Shown: positions 50,523 through 60,042, counted from the stretch's first letter. The stretch is DNA of 64,000 nt from Geobacteraceae bacterium (GCA_024281055.1 JAMXLF010000071.1:1-64000); one strand, 5' to 3'. Notes: a model not told the origin generated them from the letters alone. Program-made: numbers and translations.

Positions 50523-52835
50523 GTGAAGGGCAAGAACAAGGGACAAATGAGCTTCGGCGAGATCAGGGAGCTGGTCTGCAACGCCATCTGCGCCAAGGAA
50601 AGTGCCGACTTCTCCTGCTACATCGAGGACATCTTCCCCGATTCGGTGGTGTACGAATCGGTCGGCAAGGACGGCGTGGAGAAATGCTACCAGCGCTCCT
50701 ATTCCATCACGGACGGCCAGGTCACCCTGGGCGATCCGGTGGAGGTGCAGAAGGAAATCTCCTACATGCCGATGCAGGGTGCCTCGCAGATCATTGCCGC
50801 CGTGGGTGAGAAGGGCTCCGAGGAGTACGGCTACGTCTGGCACGTCCAGGTCAACAAGTATGGCCCCGGGAAAGACGGCCGCATCAACTGGACACGGGAG
50901 CCGCTGGTCGCCGCCATTCCCCTCATCGAGGGCGCCCGGGTCTTTGCCCTCAACGAGAGCCAGCACCAGGCGGCGAGCAAGCCTTTCGGCAAATCGGTCA
51001 AGGAGATCGTCGGCTGGCTGAAAAACGTCTCCGATACCGGCACCGCCATCGAGGCCGATTTCTTCATCCTCAAGAGCGCGTCCTGGCTGCGGGACGGCCT
51101 GGTCGACAGCTTCGAGCGCGGCAAGCCGGATCTGTTCGGTCTTTCGTTCGATGCCCTGGGGAGCACGGTGACCAAGATGGTGGCTGGCCGGAAGATGAAG
51201 GAGCCGGTGAAGATCAGTGCAGTCGAAGTGGATGTGGTGTACGACCCGACCAACGACGGGAAATTCATACGTATGGCCGCAGCAGTCGGCCAGGAGGAGG
51301 AGCAAATGCTTCAAAAGCTTTTGGCCGCTCTGCAGAAGACGCGGCCCGATCTCCACAAGGAGATCACGGAGAAAATGACGGCAGGGACCCTTAATGATGA
51401 CCAGGCGATCGAAATGATCGCCGCAGCCACGGTCAAGGAAGCGGGCGGAGATGAAACGAACGCGAAGCTGGTGGCGTCCGTCGTTACCAACCTGACCGCC
51501 GCCTTCACTACCCAGACGGAAAATGAGACGGTGAAGGAGATGAAGCTCCTTGCCTGCGGTATGAAGCTCGACGCCGCCCTCACCGCCTCGAATCTGCCGG
51601 ACGCCTCCCAGAATCATATCCGCTTGCAGTTCGAAAAGCGGGTGTTCGAGGAGACAGAGCTGCAGGCCGCTATCAAGGGGATGAAGGAAATGGTAGACCA
51701 GCTTACCGCATCCGGCCAGGTGACCGGCCTCGGCGGCGTACGGGTCGGTTACGAGAGCTCCGACAAGCTGCAGGCAGCATTCGACGGCATGTTCGGCGTG
51801 AAAGTCGAAGGAGACCTCGCGGGTATCAAGCCATTTCGGTCGTTGCGCGCCGCTTATGTGGAGATGACCGGCGACCATGACGTGACCGGCGTCATCACCC
51901 CGGATAACTTCCGCCGGCTGCAGGCCGCCTACGGCGACACGAGCTTCGCCTACGTCCTGGGCAATACCCTCTATCGCCGCATGGCCCAGGATTACCGCGA
52001 AATCTCCGACTACGGCGTGTCGCTCCTGGTCGGGAACAACATCCGCAACGCCGTCGACTTCCGCAAGCTCGAAACGATCCGGATCGGATACTACGGCGAT
52101 CTCCCGGCAGTGGACACCGACACCGAGGATTACCCGGATCTGGGCGAAGTGACCGACGAGCAGGTCGAGTATGCCCTGGCAGAGCGCGGCGGGATCATCA
52201 CCATCAAGCGGCGCACCCTCATCAACGACGATATGCGCCTGGTCGACCGGATCGTCAGCCGTCTCGGCCGCGGCGCCCGCCGGGGCCTCGCCCGGGTGGT
52301 CTGGACTCCGTTCCTGACCAACGCCACCTACAAGGGCGACAACAAGGCCATCTTCCACGCCGATCACGGCAACCTCGGCTCCGCCGCCTACGCAATCGCC
52401 AGTGCCCTGGCCGGCCGCAACGCTATGCGGGTACAGACCGAGCCGAACAGCGGCGAACGCCTGAACCTGCGACCCGTGACCGTTGCGTTCCCGACGGAAC
52501 TGTTCGGTATCGTCTCCAATGTCAACTCCTATCAGCCGCAGGCGGTCACGGTCGATAACGCAAACTCCATGTACCAGTATTTCAGGCCGGAGAGGCTGTT
52601 CGAGAACCCGTTCATGATCGACGCCAACGACTGGCTCATGTTAGCCGATCCGAACGAAGTGGAGATCGTCGAGCTTGCGTTCCTGAACGGCCAGCAGGAT
52701 CCGCAGATGTTTATCGCCAACATGCCGACCCAGGGCCAGATGTTCCTGAACGGCGCCATCCAGTACAAGATCCAGCACGACTATAACGCCGAGGTGGTGG
52801 ACTTCCGCGGCGCATACAAAGGGGTGGTGGCGTAA
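50523..52835 (+). CDS. Fused prohead protease/scaffold and major capsid protein
   Basis: 770 residues from GTG 50523 (GGAGGGGG upstream). Residues about 1-250 look like a capsid maturation protease (MPMQGASQIIA, PLVAAIPLIEG, ALNESQHQ, DLFGLSFDA). About 255-400 is a helical, Gln/Lys-rich scaffold-like region. About 400-770 is a capsid-like domain (YVLGNTLYRRMAQDYREISD, TLINDDMRLVDRIVSRLG, FHADHGNLG, NDWLMLADPNEVEIVELAFL). Protease, scaffold and shell as one chain imply self-cleavage during assembly. Its stop codon begins repeat copy 2. Confidence 0.8.
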   Translation: MKGKNKGQMSFGEIRELVCNAICAKESADFSCYIEDIFPDSVVYESVGKDGVEKCYQRSYSITDGQVTLGDPVEVQKEISYMPMQGASQIIAAVGEKGSEEYGYVWHVQVNKYGPGKDGRINWTREPLVAAIPLIEGARVFALNESQHQAASKPFGKSVKEIVGWLKNVSDTGTAIEADFFILKSASWLRDGLVDSFERGKPDLFGLSFDALGSTVTKMVAGRKMKEPVKISAVEVDVVYDPTNDGKFIRMAAAVGQEEEQMLQKLLAALQKTRPDLHKEITEKMTAGTLNDDQAIEMIAAATVKEAGGDETNAKLVASVVTNLTAAFTTQTENETVKEMKLLACGMKLDAALTASNLPDASQNHIRLQFEKRVFEETELQAAIKGMKEMVDQLTASGQVTGLGGVRVGYESSDKLQAAFDGMFGVKVEGDLAGIKPFRSLRAAYVEMTGDHDVTGVITPDNFRRLQAAYGDTSFAYVLGNTLYRRMAQDYREISDYGVSLLVGNNIRNAVDFRKLETIRIGYYGDLPAVDTDTEDYPDLGEVTDEQVEYALAERGGIITIKRRTLINDDMRLVDRIVSRLGRGARRGLARVVWTPFLTNATYKGDNKAIFHADHGNLGSAAYAIASALAGRNAMRVQTEPNSGERLNLRPVTVAFPTELFGIVSNVNSYQPQAVTVDNANSMYQYFRPERLFENPFMIDANDWLMLADPNEVEIVELAFLNGQQDPQMFIANMPTQGQMFLNGAIQYKIQHDYNAEVVDFRGAYKGVVA

Positions 52836-52874
52836 CGGCAGTTTCGAGTTGTGAGTTTCGAGTTTTGAGTTAAA
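52833..52874 (+). repeat. Interspersed 42-bp repeat, copy 2
   Basis: TAACGGCAGTTTCGAGTT and on to GAGTTTTGAGTTAAA. It matches copy 1 (33766-33807) over 42 bp with about five mismatches and also starts at the stop codon of the preceding gene. A GGGGCCGGG / CCCGGCCCC hairpin (about 52880-52901) follows. Confidence 0.75.
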
Positions 52875-52930
52875 CCCAGGGGCCGGGTTTCCCGGCCCCT
52901 GAATCAAATGTGAAAAAGCGAGGAGAATCC

Positions 52931-53371
52931 ATGAAAATCAAAACCCTGTTGATAGCGGCGCTGATGCTGGTCCTGTTCGTCTTGACGCTTGCTCAGGCCG
53001 CCACGAAGAACCCGCCGCCTGGCGCGCCCGGCTATACGCCGGTGGTGTTGTCGATTCCCGGCTCCTATACCAGTACCGCCTCCGGGGTGGTGAAGTTCAA
53101 GGCGCCGGCCGGATACCGGATCGTGACGGCCAATGCCAACTCCCGGACGGTTTCCGGGACCAACCCGACGCTCAAGGTCAACATCAAGAATGGCATCTAC
53201 AGCACCTACAGCGGTACGGTGAGCACCGCCGCAACGCCGAAGGATCTGACTGCAGCGACCGATACCACCATAACCGACGAAGGAAGCGTAGCGGTTGACC
53301 TGACAATCGGAGGCACTAACACGCCAACGTTTACGGACCTGACGGTGTTCCTTTTGCTCAAGCGATTGTAA
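52931..53371 (+). CDS. Exported small protein inside the head module
   Basis: 146 residues from ATG 52931 (GAGGAGAA upstream). A clear signal peptide (KIKTLLIAALMLVLFVLTLAQAA) precedes a Pro/Gly linker and a beta-rich domain (GYRIVTANANSRTVSGTNPT). The place after the capsid gene is where decoration proteins usually lie, but those are not exported. It may be a lysogenic-conversion protein or a surface protein. Confidence 0.6.
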   Translation: MKIKTLLIAALMLVLFVLTLAQAATKNPPPGAPGYTPVVLSIPGSYTSTASGVVKFKAPAGYRIVTANANSRTVSGTNPTLKVNIKNGIYSTYSGTVSTAATPKDLTAATDTTITDEGSVAVDLTIGGTNTPTFTDLTVFLLLKRL

Positions 53372-53377
53372 CTGTGC

Positions 53378-53430
53378 ATGGGCGACCGGACGGTCGCCCC
53401 TACCGATCGAACCACGGGGGCTCCGCCCCC
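53378..53430. repeat. Palindromic interspersed repeat, copy 1
   Basis: GGGCGACCG-GA-CGGTCGCCC (53380-53399) followed by CTACC, then a second dyad GGGGG-CTCCG-CCCCC. The same unit occurs at 58145-58211 and 60043-60068. Confidence 0.8.
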
Positions 53431-53456
53431 TACCATTCACCATTTATGGGGTTCAG

Positions 53457-54164
53457 ATGCTCATCGACCTGGTCAAAGGAAAAGTAAAAGACGATTCCGG
53501 CAGGCTCACGGATCCGGACGATTACCAGAACGCGATCGCCGAGGCGCTGAAGCGCTACTCGAAATGCCGGCCGCAGGTTCTGGTCGAGGACATCATGGGC
53601 CTGGGCGTGAACGATTACGACCTGCCGGACGCCTGGGCGCCCGAGTTCTCCGTCATCGAGCAGGTGGAGTATCCGGCCGGCCTCGTTCCCGAGCAGCTCG
53701 TTGACCCGAGGGATTACAAGCTTTATCGCACCCCGTCCGGGTTGCAGCTGCGGCTTCTCGCCGCGGCTCCTGCGGTCGGGTCTGCGATCCGACTCACCTT
53801 CACCGCCCTGCAGACCGAGGCGACCCTGCCGTCCGCCGACCTGGAAGCAGTGGCGAACCTCGCCGCGAGCGTGGCGCTGCGGCAACTGGCCGCGGCCTTC
53901 GGTCAGACCGGCGACCCGCTCATCCAGGCGGATGCGGTCAACTATCGCAGCAAGGGGGATGAATTCGCCCGCCGCGCCAAGGAACACGAGGGGCTATATA
54001 ACGATCACATGGGAATCGGTAAGGATGCGCCGGTGAAGGCGGCTATGGCCACGGCTCCAACGCCTGACAGTGAGCGGATGCGGTTGACGCACGGTCGGCC
54101 GCTGACACCCGAGAAGTCCGGCACACCGGCCACGGGTGGCAATATCGATGGAGGGGAATTTTGA
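53457..54164 (+). CDS. Head-tail connector-like protein
   Basis: 235 residues. The start LIDLVKGKVKDDSGRLTDPDDYQNAIAEAL and the sequence that follows resemble head-completion proteins in which a helical core binds under the portal. The C-terminal 40 residues are a disordered Gly/Thr/Pro tail. It ends in an overlap with the tail-fibre gene. Confidence 0.65.
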   Translation: MLIDLVKGKVKDDSGRLTDPDDYQNAIAEALKRYSKCRPQVLVEDIMGLGVNDYDLPDAWAPEFSVIEQVEYPAGLVPEQLVDPRDYKLYRTPSGLQLRLLAAAPAVGSAIRLTFTALQTEATLPSADLEAVANLAASVALRQLAAAFGQTGDPLIQADAVNYRSKGDEFARRAKEHEGLYNDHMGIGKDAPVKAAMATAPTPDSERMRLTHGRPLTPEKSGTPATGGNIDGGEF

Positions 54165-57100
54165 TGCGCAGCATCTTCGTCATCATCACAACGGTCATGA
54201 TCGCCTCGACGGCAGCGGCGGGGCCTGACATACAGTTTCTCCGCGGACCATGCACGCGGCTGCCCGCCTCTGCCGCGGTTGGTGAGCCGATCTGGTGCAC
54301 GGACACAAAGGAACTGTATATAGGTAACGGCCCTGGCAATCCGCTCACCAAGGTTAATAGAGACGGGGGAACTCCTCCCTTCACACTGCTTCCCGCTACC
54401 GCCTCGATTCTCGGTGGCATCAAAGTAGGCGCTGGGCTTGCGATTACTCTGGACGGCACGCTCAGTAATACAGGCATTGCGGGAGTTGCGAGCTTTAACG
54501 GCCGCGGCGGCGCGGTAACACCTCAACCGGGAGATTATTCCGTTGCGATGATTACCGGACTTTCGCCAGTCGCTTCTTCCGGGTCATATATCGATCTCAT
54601 CAACAAGCCAACACAGGTAAATAGCGACTGGAACGCGACCAGCGGGGCGGCTCAGATTTTCAATAAGCCTATCATTCCCACGCTGCTTTCACAACTCGGT
54701 TCGGATACGACACACCGCACCGTTACGGACGCCCAGATAAACGCATGGAATAGCAACGCATCCCCAGTGACATCGGTATTCGGACGGACTGGAGCTATTA
54801 CTAAGCAGCCTGGAGACTATACAGCTGTTGATGTCGGGGCGGATCCCCTCGGCAGTGCTACGAGCGTCCAGGGGAACCTTGATACCCACGCTGCGCAGAC
54901 CACCTCGGCTCACGGAGGCATAGTATCCTCGTCAGATCCACGGCTTACCAACGCCCGTCCTGCAAGTGATGTATATGCCTGGGCCAAGGCTACGACAAAG
55001 CCGAGCTACACGGCGACGGAAGTGGGAGCTGATGCTTCTGGAGCGGCAACGGCGCAGGTAGCCACACATGAGGGTATATACAACCATGTCGATCTGCCGA
55101 CCGATGCCCAGAAAGCTGCCCTTGTCGGAACCGGCACGCCGGGGAGCGGGAACAAGTATGTCACTCAGGATACGCTGGTCAGCGGACTAGCGGGGAAAGC
55201 GGATGCTTCTTCACTTGGCACAGCCGCAACCCAAAATATCGGCACGACAGCTGGCACCGTAGCCGCTGGGGATGACAGTCGGTTTTCTGATACCCGTCCC
55301 GCCAGCGATGTCTATGCTTGGGCTAAGGCTGCTACCAAGCCGACCTACACCGCCTCGAACGTGGGGGCGCTCCCTGCCACATCCGCAAGTGTCTGCGTTT
55401 CCCGTTCTGGCACCCTCATTCGCACGGCCTGGAAGTACACCGAGAATCAGGACATGTGGCTGGATTTTGTGCCTTTCGGACCGAACAACATTACCATGTT
55501 CAGTCAGTGGTGGTTGAAACCCAACCAAGGCCCGATTTACTCGGATGATTTGGCTACCGGGGCCACCTCTCTGGATACGTCCGCAACCGACTGGAACGAC
55601 GGGCCGTACACTTTCCAAGCCTCGGGGCGCACGGCGGCGGCAACCTATCTGGGAGACTTAACCGGTGGGAACCACGGGCTGATTAACCACGGCGGATCGG
55701 GAACCGCCAATTCCCCGACAGCGCGGCAAGTCAGCATAGCGGTGACAGTTGACGGCAACGCTCTGTCCAGTGGCATCGCTTGTGGGCAGCGCGCCGATAT
55801 TACCGTGGTGAATAATGTCCAAGCCGATAACACCGTTGCAAGGGGGAGCAATCCCGGTCAAGGGCCTGGTACGGACTACTCAGACGACACCGGGGCGGAA
55901 ATCCTGCAAGAGATAGTCCACTACGCCATCACTGGAGATGGTAACGTTTTTACCGATACCACCGCCACAGCCTTAGAAGGGCTGTATATCAGAGTGTGGT
56001 ACGGTCCAATGGGAAGCCGCAGAACGGGGATATGGGATGGCACGCTTTTCTGGAACAATGCTTCTTCTCTTGTCCCGGTTTCCTATACAAGCGGCTTGAC
56101 GACAAATGCTGGCACGTACAGCAGTTATCCGAATGTTTGGCAGTATTCAATCCGGGGAACAAATCACGACCAGATAGGCTGGATAGACACCTCTTATGGA
56201 CTCGGTACGGGGTCTAATATCGCAGCGTCAAGTAACCGCGCTTTTACTACCTCCGCCAATAAGACCTATTTCTATATGGTGTCCGGTTCCGCCAACACGG
56301 CAACGCTTACCACGGGACAAAGCGTGTCGTGGCGCGGTGGTTACAAGTTTATCCCGCATACAGCGTTGAACAATCCTCAAGACATCATCCCGGCTTCGGC
56401 GCTCCCGGCAAGCTACTATCTGCCCACGACCACCGATCAGAGCGCCTGGAACGCAAAACAAGCCGCGCTTGTTTCAGGAACGAACATCAAAACAGTTGCC
56501 GGTGTGAGCCTTTTAGGGCCAGGGGATATCGGTGCTATCGGTGACAGCTACATCTCGTCAGCAGAAACATGGAACGCCAAGCAAGCAGCCATTACAACGG
56601 GAACCACCGCTCAGTATTTCAAAGGGGATTTGTCCCTCGGGACGCTTAATCAGGCAGCCGTAGCGGGGCTTACCACGTCAGATACACCTACTTTTAAGCA
56701 AGTCAACACGATTTCATCTACTCAGTACGTTCAAGGGCCTACGGCAGTATACGCCTATGCTGACAATAACCCCGTAACCTTCAATATGAGTAAAGCCGGG
56801 AAAAGCGGTGGCACAAATTTAGACGCGATTCCCTCGGGAGCATTTATCGCCCAGCTTAACATGAAGGGTCTTACGTCAGGGTCAACTTACACCATAACAG
56901 CCCAAATTCAAGCAACTGCGGCTGAAAATTTCTCTTCGTCATCAGCGGGCGGAAACCTTGCGTTTAGTATCGTCCCTTATGGGGTATCAAGCGTATCCCT
57001 ATCTAAAGCCTTAGTCCTATCTAAAGCATCCACCACGGATACAACAATAAGCCTTGGCGATCAATCTGGCGGCACGGCGACACTCCAAACGACCTCCCAT

Positions 57101-57574
57101 GCCACCAAGGGACTCTTGACTATTCCGAACGCGGTTAGTGTTACGGGTAACATTTCCGCCTCCGGGCAAATCATATCAACGGGTGACTCTTTCAACGGCT
57201 ATTCCTATACGTTCACCGGCACGAACACCACCGGCAGTAGTCTCGCCGCCCACATTCTCGTTGCCCTCGACACGGGCGGGGCCAGGAAAATAACTACGGC
57301 GGCGACTTCGGCCACCAACGTCATCGGGGTCCTGGTGGATGCCACGGCTAACAGTGCCACGGGCCGGGTAGCGACCCAAGGGGCAGCGATCATAGTTAAT
57401 GATGCTACGGCTTGCTCCATTGGCAACTACGCGTATGTCAGTTCCACCGTAGCAGGGACGATCCATTGCACCACTTCCGCCCCTGCTTCAGTTGCCGACC
57501 TGAATACTTTTGTCGGCTTGGTAAGCACAGCAGGGACCGCCTCTACATCGGTAGAGGTGATATTGAGGCGATAA
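54164..57574 (+). CDS. Tail fibre/spike-like protein with a signal-like N-terminus
   Basis: 1136 residues from ATG 54164 (GGAGGGG 6-7 nt upstream). It begins RSIFVIITTVMIASTAAAG, a plausible signal peptide. It continues with fibre-type blocks: FNGRGGAVTPQPGDYSV and FGRTGAITKQPGDYTAVDVG, twice ARPASDVYAWAKA-TKP-YTA, DQSAWNAKQAALVSGTNIKT, and a C-terminal domain (TGNISASGQIISTGDSFNG). Such repeats form trimeric fibres for host binding. It is unusual that the gene lies between the connector and tail-completion genes. Confidence 0.8.
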   Translation: MRSIFVIITTVMIASTAAAGPDIQFLRGPCTRLPASAAVGEPIWCTDTKELYIGNGPGNPLTKVNRDGGTPPFTLLPATASILGGIKVGAGLAITLDGTLSNTGIAGVASFNGRGGAVTPQPGDYSVAMITGLSPVASSGSYIDLINKPTQVNSDWNATSGAAQIFNKPIIPTLLSQLGSDTTHRTVTDAQINAWNSNASPVTSVFGRTGAITKQPGDYTAVDVGADPLGSATSVQGNLDTHAAQTTSAHGGIVSSSDPRLTNARPASDVYAWAKATTKPSYTATEVGADASGAATAQVATHEGIYNHVDLPTDAQKAALVGTGTPGSGNKYVTQDTLVSGLAGKADASSLGTAATQNIGTTAGTVAAGDDSRFSDTRPASDVYAWAKAATKPTYTASNVGALPATSASVCVSRSGTLIRTAWKYTENQDMWLDFVPFGPNNITMFSQWWLKPNQGPIYSDDLATGATSLDTSATDWNDGPYTFQASGRTAAATYLGDLTGGNHGLINHGGSGTANSPTARQVSIAVTVDGNALSSGIACGQRADITVVNNVQADNTVARGSNPGQGPGTDYSDDTGAEILQEIVHYAITGDGNVFTDTTATALEGLYIRVWYGPMGSRRTGIWDGTLFWNNASSLVPVSYTSGLTTNAGTYSSYPNVWQYSIRGTNHDQIGWIDTSYGLGTGSNIAASSNRAFTTSANKTYFYMVSGSANTATLTTGQSVSWRGGYKFIPHTALNNPQDIIPASALPASYYLPTTTDQSAWNAKQAALVSGTNIKTVAGVSLLGPGDIGAIGDSYISSAETWNAKQAAITTGTTAQYFKGDLSLGTLNQAAVAGLTTSDTPTFKQVNTISSTQYVQGPTAVYAYADNNPVTFNMSKAGKSGGTNLDAIPSGAFIAQLNMKGLTSGSTYTITAQIQATAAENFSSSSAGGNLAFSIVPYGVSSVSLSKALVLSKASTTDTTISLGDQSGGTATLQTTSHATKGLLTIPNAVSVTGNISASGQIISTGDSFNGYSYTFTGTNTTGSSLAAHILVALDTGGARKITTAATSATNVIGVLVDATANSATGRVATQGAAIIVNDATACSIGNYAYVSSTVAGTIHCTTSAPASVADLNTFVGLVSTAGTASTSVEVILRR

Positions 57575-57648
57575 TGGTCATCCCCAACCCGAGTGCCGGA
57601 GTAATGGTCTGTGATGTCTAACTCATAAGTAAATGGAAGTGAAATGCC

Positions 57649-58149
57649 ATGAACCTCTCACTCCGCATAGAAACCAAGGGCGCTCTCCTCTCGGGCCAGG
57701 CCCCGCAGATCATCCAGGGGAACCTGGATGGCTTTGTCACCGAGGTGACCATGTTCCTCCTGGGCGAGGTGAAGAAACGCACCCCCCAGGGTGTCTTTGG
57801 CGCCCAGGGAGGCCTGCTCGGCTCGGAGCAGGCGGAGGTTTCCGGCAAGGGAAGCCCGGTGGTGAAGGGCGTGGTGATGAGCGCCCAGGCGTATGCCGAG
57901 GTGATAGAGAAGGGGCGCACGGCCGGCAAGGGGATGCCGCCGAAGGGAGTCCTGGTCCGCTGGCTGGAAGTGAAGCTCGGCCTGTCCGAGACCGAAGCTG
58001 CCCGGATCGAGTACGTGGTCCGGAGAAAGATTGCTCAAAAAGGTTTTGATGGCGCCCACATGTTCGAGCGGGCCGTGACAGAGAACATGGCGAGGCTGGA
58101 CGCGATGGCAGAGGCTCGCGGTTTGCTGATCGTAAAAGAATTATCGTAG
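57649..58149 (+). CDS. HK97 gp10-like tail completion/head-closure protein
   Basis: 166 residues from ATG 57649. The opening LRIETKGALLSGQAPQIIQG, then VTMFLLGEVKKRTPQGVFGAQ, then AQAYAEVIEKGRTAGKGMPP fits the family of about 150-residue proteins between head and tail genes. C-terminal helix ends in IVKELS. A palindromic repeat follows at once. Confidence 0.7.
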   Translation: MNLSLRIETKGALLSGQAPQIIQGNLDGFVTEVTMFLLGEVKKRTPQGVFGAQGGLLGSEQAEVSGKGSPVVKGVVMSAQAYAEVIEKGRTAGKGMPPKGVLVRWLEVKLGLSETEAARIEYVVRRKIAQKGFDGAHMFERAVTENMARLDAMAEARGLLIVKELS

Positions 58150-58211
58150 GGGCGACCGGCGGGTCGCCCATTCCGCAGCAAATTCAGGGCGACCGGCCGG
58201 TCGCCCCTACG
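58145..58211. repeat. Palindromic interspersed repeat, copy 2 (double)
   Basis: The outer arms CGTAGGGGCGACCGG (58145-58159) and CCGGTCGCCCCTACG (58197-58211) are perfect inverted copies. Each arm also belongs to an inner GGGCGACC...GGTCGCCC dyad. It fills the whole gap between two tail genes. Confidence 0.85.
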
Positions 58212-58223
58212 GAAGGAAATGTA

Positions 58224-58664
58224 ATGTCGGAAGCAGCGATTCGACAGAAGATCTTCGATATCATCAGCGCCGTCCCCGACACCGGCATCGGCCACCTATA
58301 CGAGCGCTGGGCGGTGGACTGGGGGAAGTTCATCGAGTTCTTCAAGGATTCTGCCTCCGGCCGGATTCTTGGCTGGGAGATCACCCGGCCGGGCGTGGCA
58401 TCGCAGCGTCTCAATAACATCGAGAACCAGGACGATCACCGCTACGTGGTCAAGTTCTACATGGGCGTGAAGGATGCCGACGCGACGGAGCTGCTTTTCG
58501 AGGCGAAGATCGAGGCGATCCGTGCCGCCTTCCGCTTGAACATCACCCTGGACGGCGAATGCAACGGCACTAGCGCCATGTCCAAGACGGCCGGCGACAC
58601 CCGCATGTTCGGAAGCGTGCTCTGCCACTATGCGGAGCTGACGATAACCGCAACAGAGTTTTGA
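58224..58664 (+). CDS. Tail terminator-like protein
   Basis: 146 residues from ATG 58224. IRQKIFDIISAVPDTGIGHL, ENQDDHRYVVKFYMGVKDAD and the final LCHYAELTITATEF resemble tail terminator/minor tail proteins that cap the tail tube. It follows the gp10-like gene and precedes the tube gene, the expected order. Confidence 0.65.
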   Translation: MSEAAIRQKIFDIISAVPDTGIGHLYERWAVDWGKFIEFFKDSASGRILGWEITRPGVASQRLNNIENQDDHRYVVKFYMGVKDADATELLFEAKIEAIRAAFRLNITLDGECNGTSAMSKTAGDTRMFGSVLCHYAELTITATEF

Positions 58665-58675
58665 AAGGAGCGACA

Positions 58676-58957
58676 ATGGCAAAGATCAGCGTAAAGGTCA
58701 GGTCGGACATCGGCGACCCGGGTGTGCACCGCAAATACGGCGCGCTGAAACCCGGCGAGACCATCAGCATCGATGAGGAGGATTTCGGCGCCGGACTGTT
58801 CGAGCGACCCGCCGGATTCGTCTCACCCCATGAACAGGCGGACAAGGACCGGGCCGCCGAGTTAAAGCAGCGGGTGGGTGATCAGGATCCTCCGCCCGAG
58901 GAAAAACAGAAAAAGAGCGCCTCGGCGCCGACCGTAACCGAAGGAAAGGAGGGGTAA
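58676..58957 (+). CDS. Small tail-region protein
   Basis: 93 residues from ATG 58676 (AAAGGAG upstream). An SH3-like beta start (ISVKVRSDIGDPGVHRKYGA, LKPGETISIDEED) and a charged, disordered C-terminus. Possibly an assembly helper. No family recognised. Confidence 0.55.
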   Translation: MAKISVKVRSDIGDPGVHRKYGALKPGETISIDEEDFGAGLFERPAGFVSPHEQADKDRAAELKQRVGDQDPPPEEKQKKSASAPTVTEGKEG

Positions 58958-58960
58958 ACG

Positions 58961-60034
58961 ATGCTACCGACCGCACCATCAACCGGAATCATTCAACGCC
59001 TGGCGGTGAAGAAGGCCGCCGCCTGGGACACTGCCGTCGCCTGCGGCGCGGGAGACGAGGTGCTGATGCTCACCTCTCCCATCAAGACCAGTGCCCCGCA
59101 GACGGTGGACAACTCCCGCGGCTTCGGGTTCGCCAAGGACGGAACCCTGGGCGAGATAGCTTGTTCCGCCACGCTCACCATGAACCTGCGATATGTGGGG
59201 CTTGATGTGCTGATCGCCGCGTTCATGGGCATTGCCGGAGCCCCGACGCAGCAGGGGGCAACTACCGCCTACAAGAATGCCTACAAGTTCAACCCCGACG
59301 TGTACGGCATTTTCGTGACTCTGGCCAAGCTCATGGGTCCGTATATTCAGGAAGTGCCCACCGCCAAGGTAACCGGCATCACAGTATCCGGTCAGGTCGG
59401 ACCGGATCCCCTGCAGCTTGCCGTGGACGTGGTGGGCTCGCGACTGGAGATCGCCAGCCTCGTGAACACCCTGGCTACCTTCGCTAACGTGACGCTCGCC
59501 ACCGGCGCCGACAAGAACGCCGTGCTGTTCGCCCAGACGGTCTTCCGGATGAACAGCCAGTCGGGCGCGGCCCTGGGGGGTGGTGACACGATCTATCCCA
59601 GCAAGTTCACCCTGGCCCTCAAGCGTAACCTGAAGGGTTATTACACCGGCCGGTACCGCACCGCCACAACGATTCCCCAGGATCTGATCGACGAGCCGAC
59701 CAACGAGGGACTCCCGGACCTGAAGCTCACCCTGGAGTTCCCGACGCACACGACCAGCACGTATCTCTCCGACTGGGGCAATGACGCGCGCAAGAAACTG
59801 GATATCACCAGTACCGGGACCGTAATCTCCGGGGTCTACAACTTCCAGCACCTCATGCAGTTGCCGCATCTGGAGATCATCAACGATGATCCTACGGACG
59901 GCAACGGTCGGATCGCCGAACCGGTAGAGTTAGCCATCCTTGGGGCGAGCGCCTCGCCCACCGGCATGGCCGGGATTACCGACCCGCTATGGTGGTCTCC
60001 GATCAACACGCGGACCACGGACCCACTGGTATAA
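58961..60034 (+). CDS. Major tail tube protein
   Basis: 357 residues. Beta-rich sequence with SAPQTVDNSRGFGFAKD-like opening, STTMNLRYVG-type strands and DLTKLTLEFPTHT-type segments around residues 235-250. Its length and place directly before the frameshifting chaperone and tape-measure genes indicate the tube protein. Confidence 0.7.
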   Translation: MLPTAPSTGIIQRLAVKKAAAWDTAVACGAGDEVLMLTSPIKTSAPQTVDNSRGFGFAKDGTLGEIACSATLTMNLRYVGLDVLIAAFMGIAGAPTQQGATTAYKNAYKFNPDVYGIFVTLAKLMGPYIQEVPTAKVTGITVSGQVGPDPLQLAVDVVGSRLEIASLVNTLATFANVTLATGADKNAVLFAQTVFRMNSQSGAALGGGDTIYPSKFTLALKRNLKGYYTGRYRTATTIPQDLIDEPTNEGLPDLKLTLEFPTHTTSTYLSDWGNDARKKLDITSTGTVISGVYNFQHLMQLPHLEIINDDPTDGNGRIAEPVELAILGASASPTGMAGITDPLWWSPINTRTTDPLV

Positions 60035-60042
60035 TTCGACAA

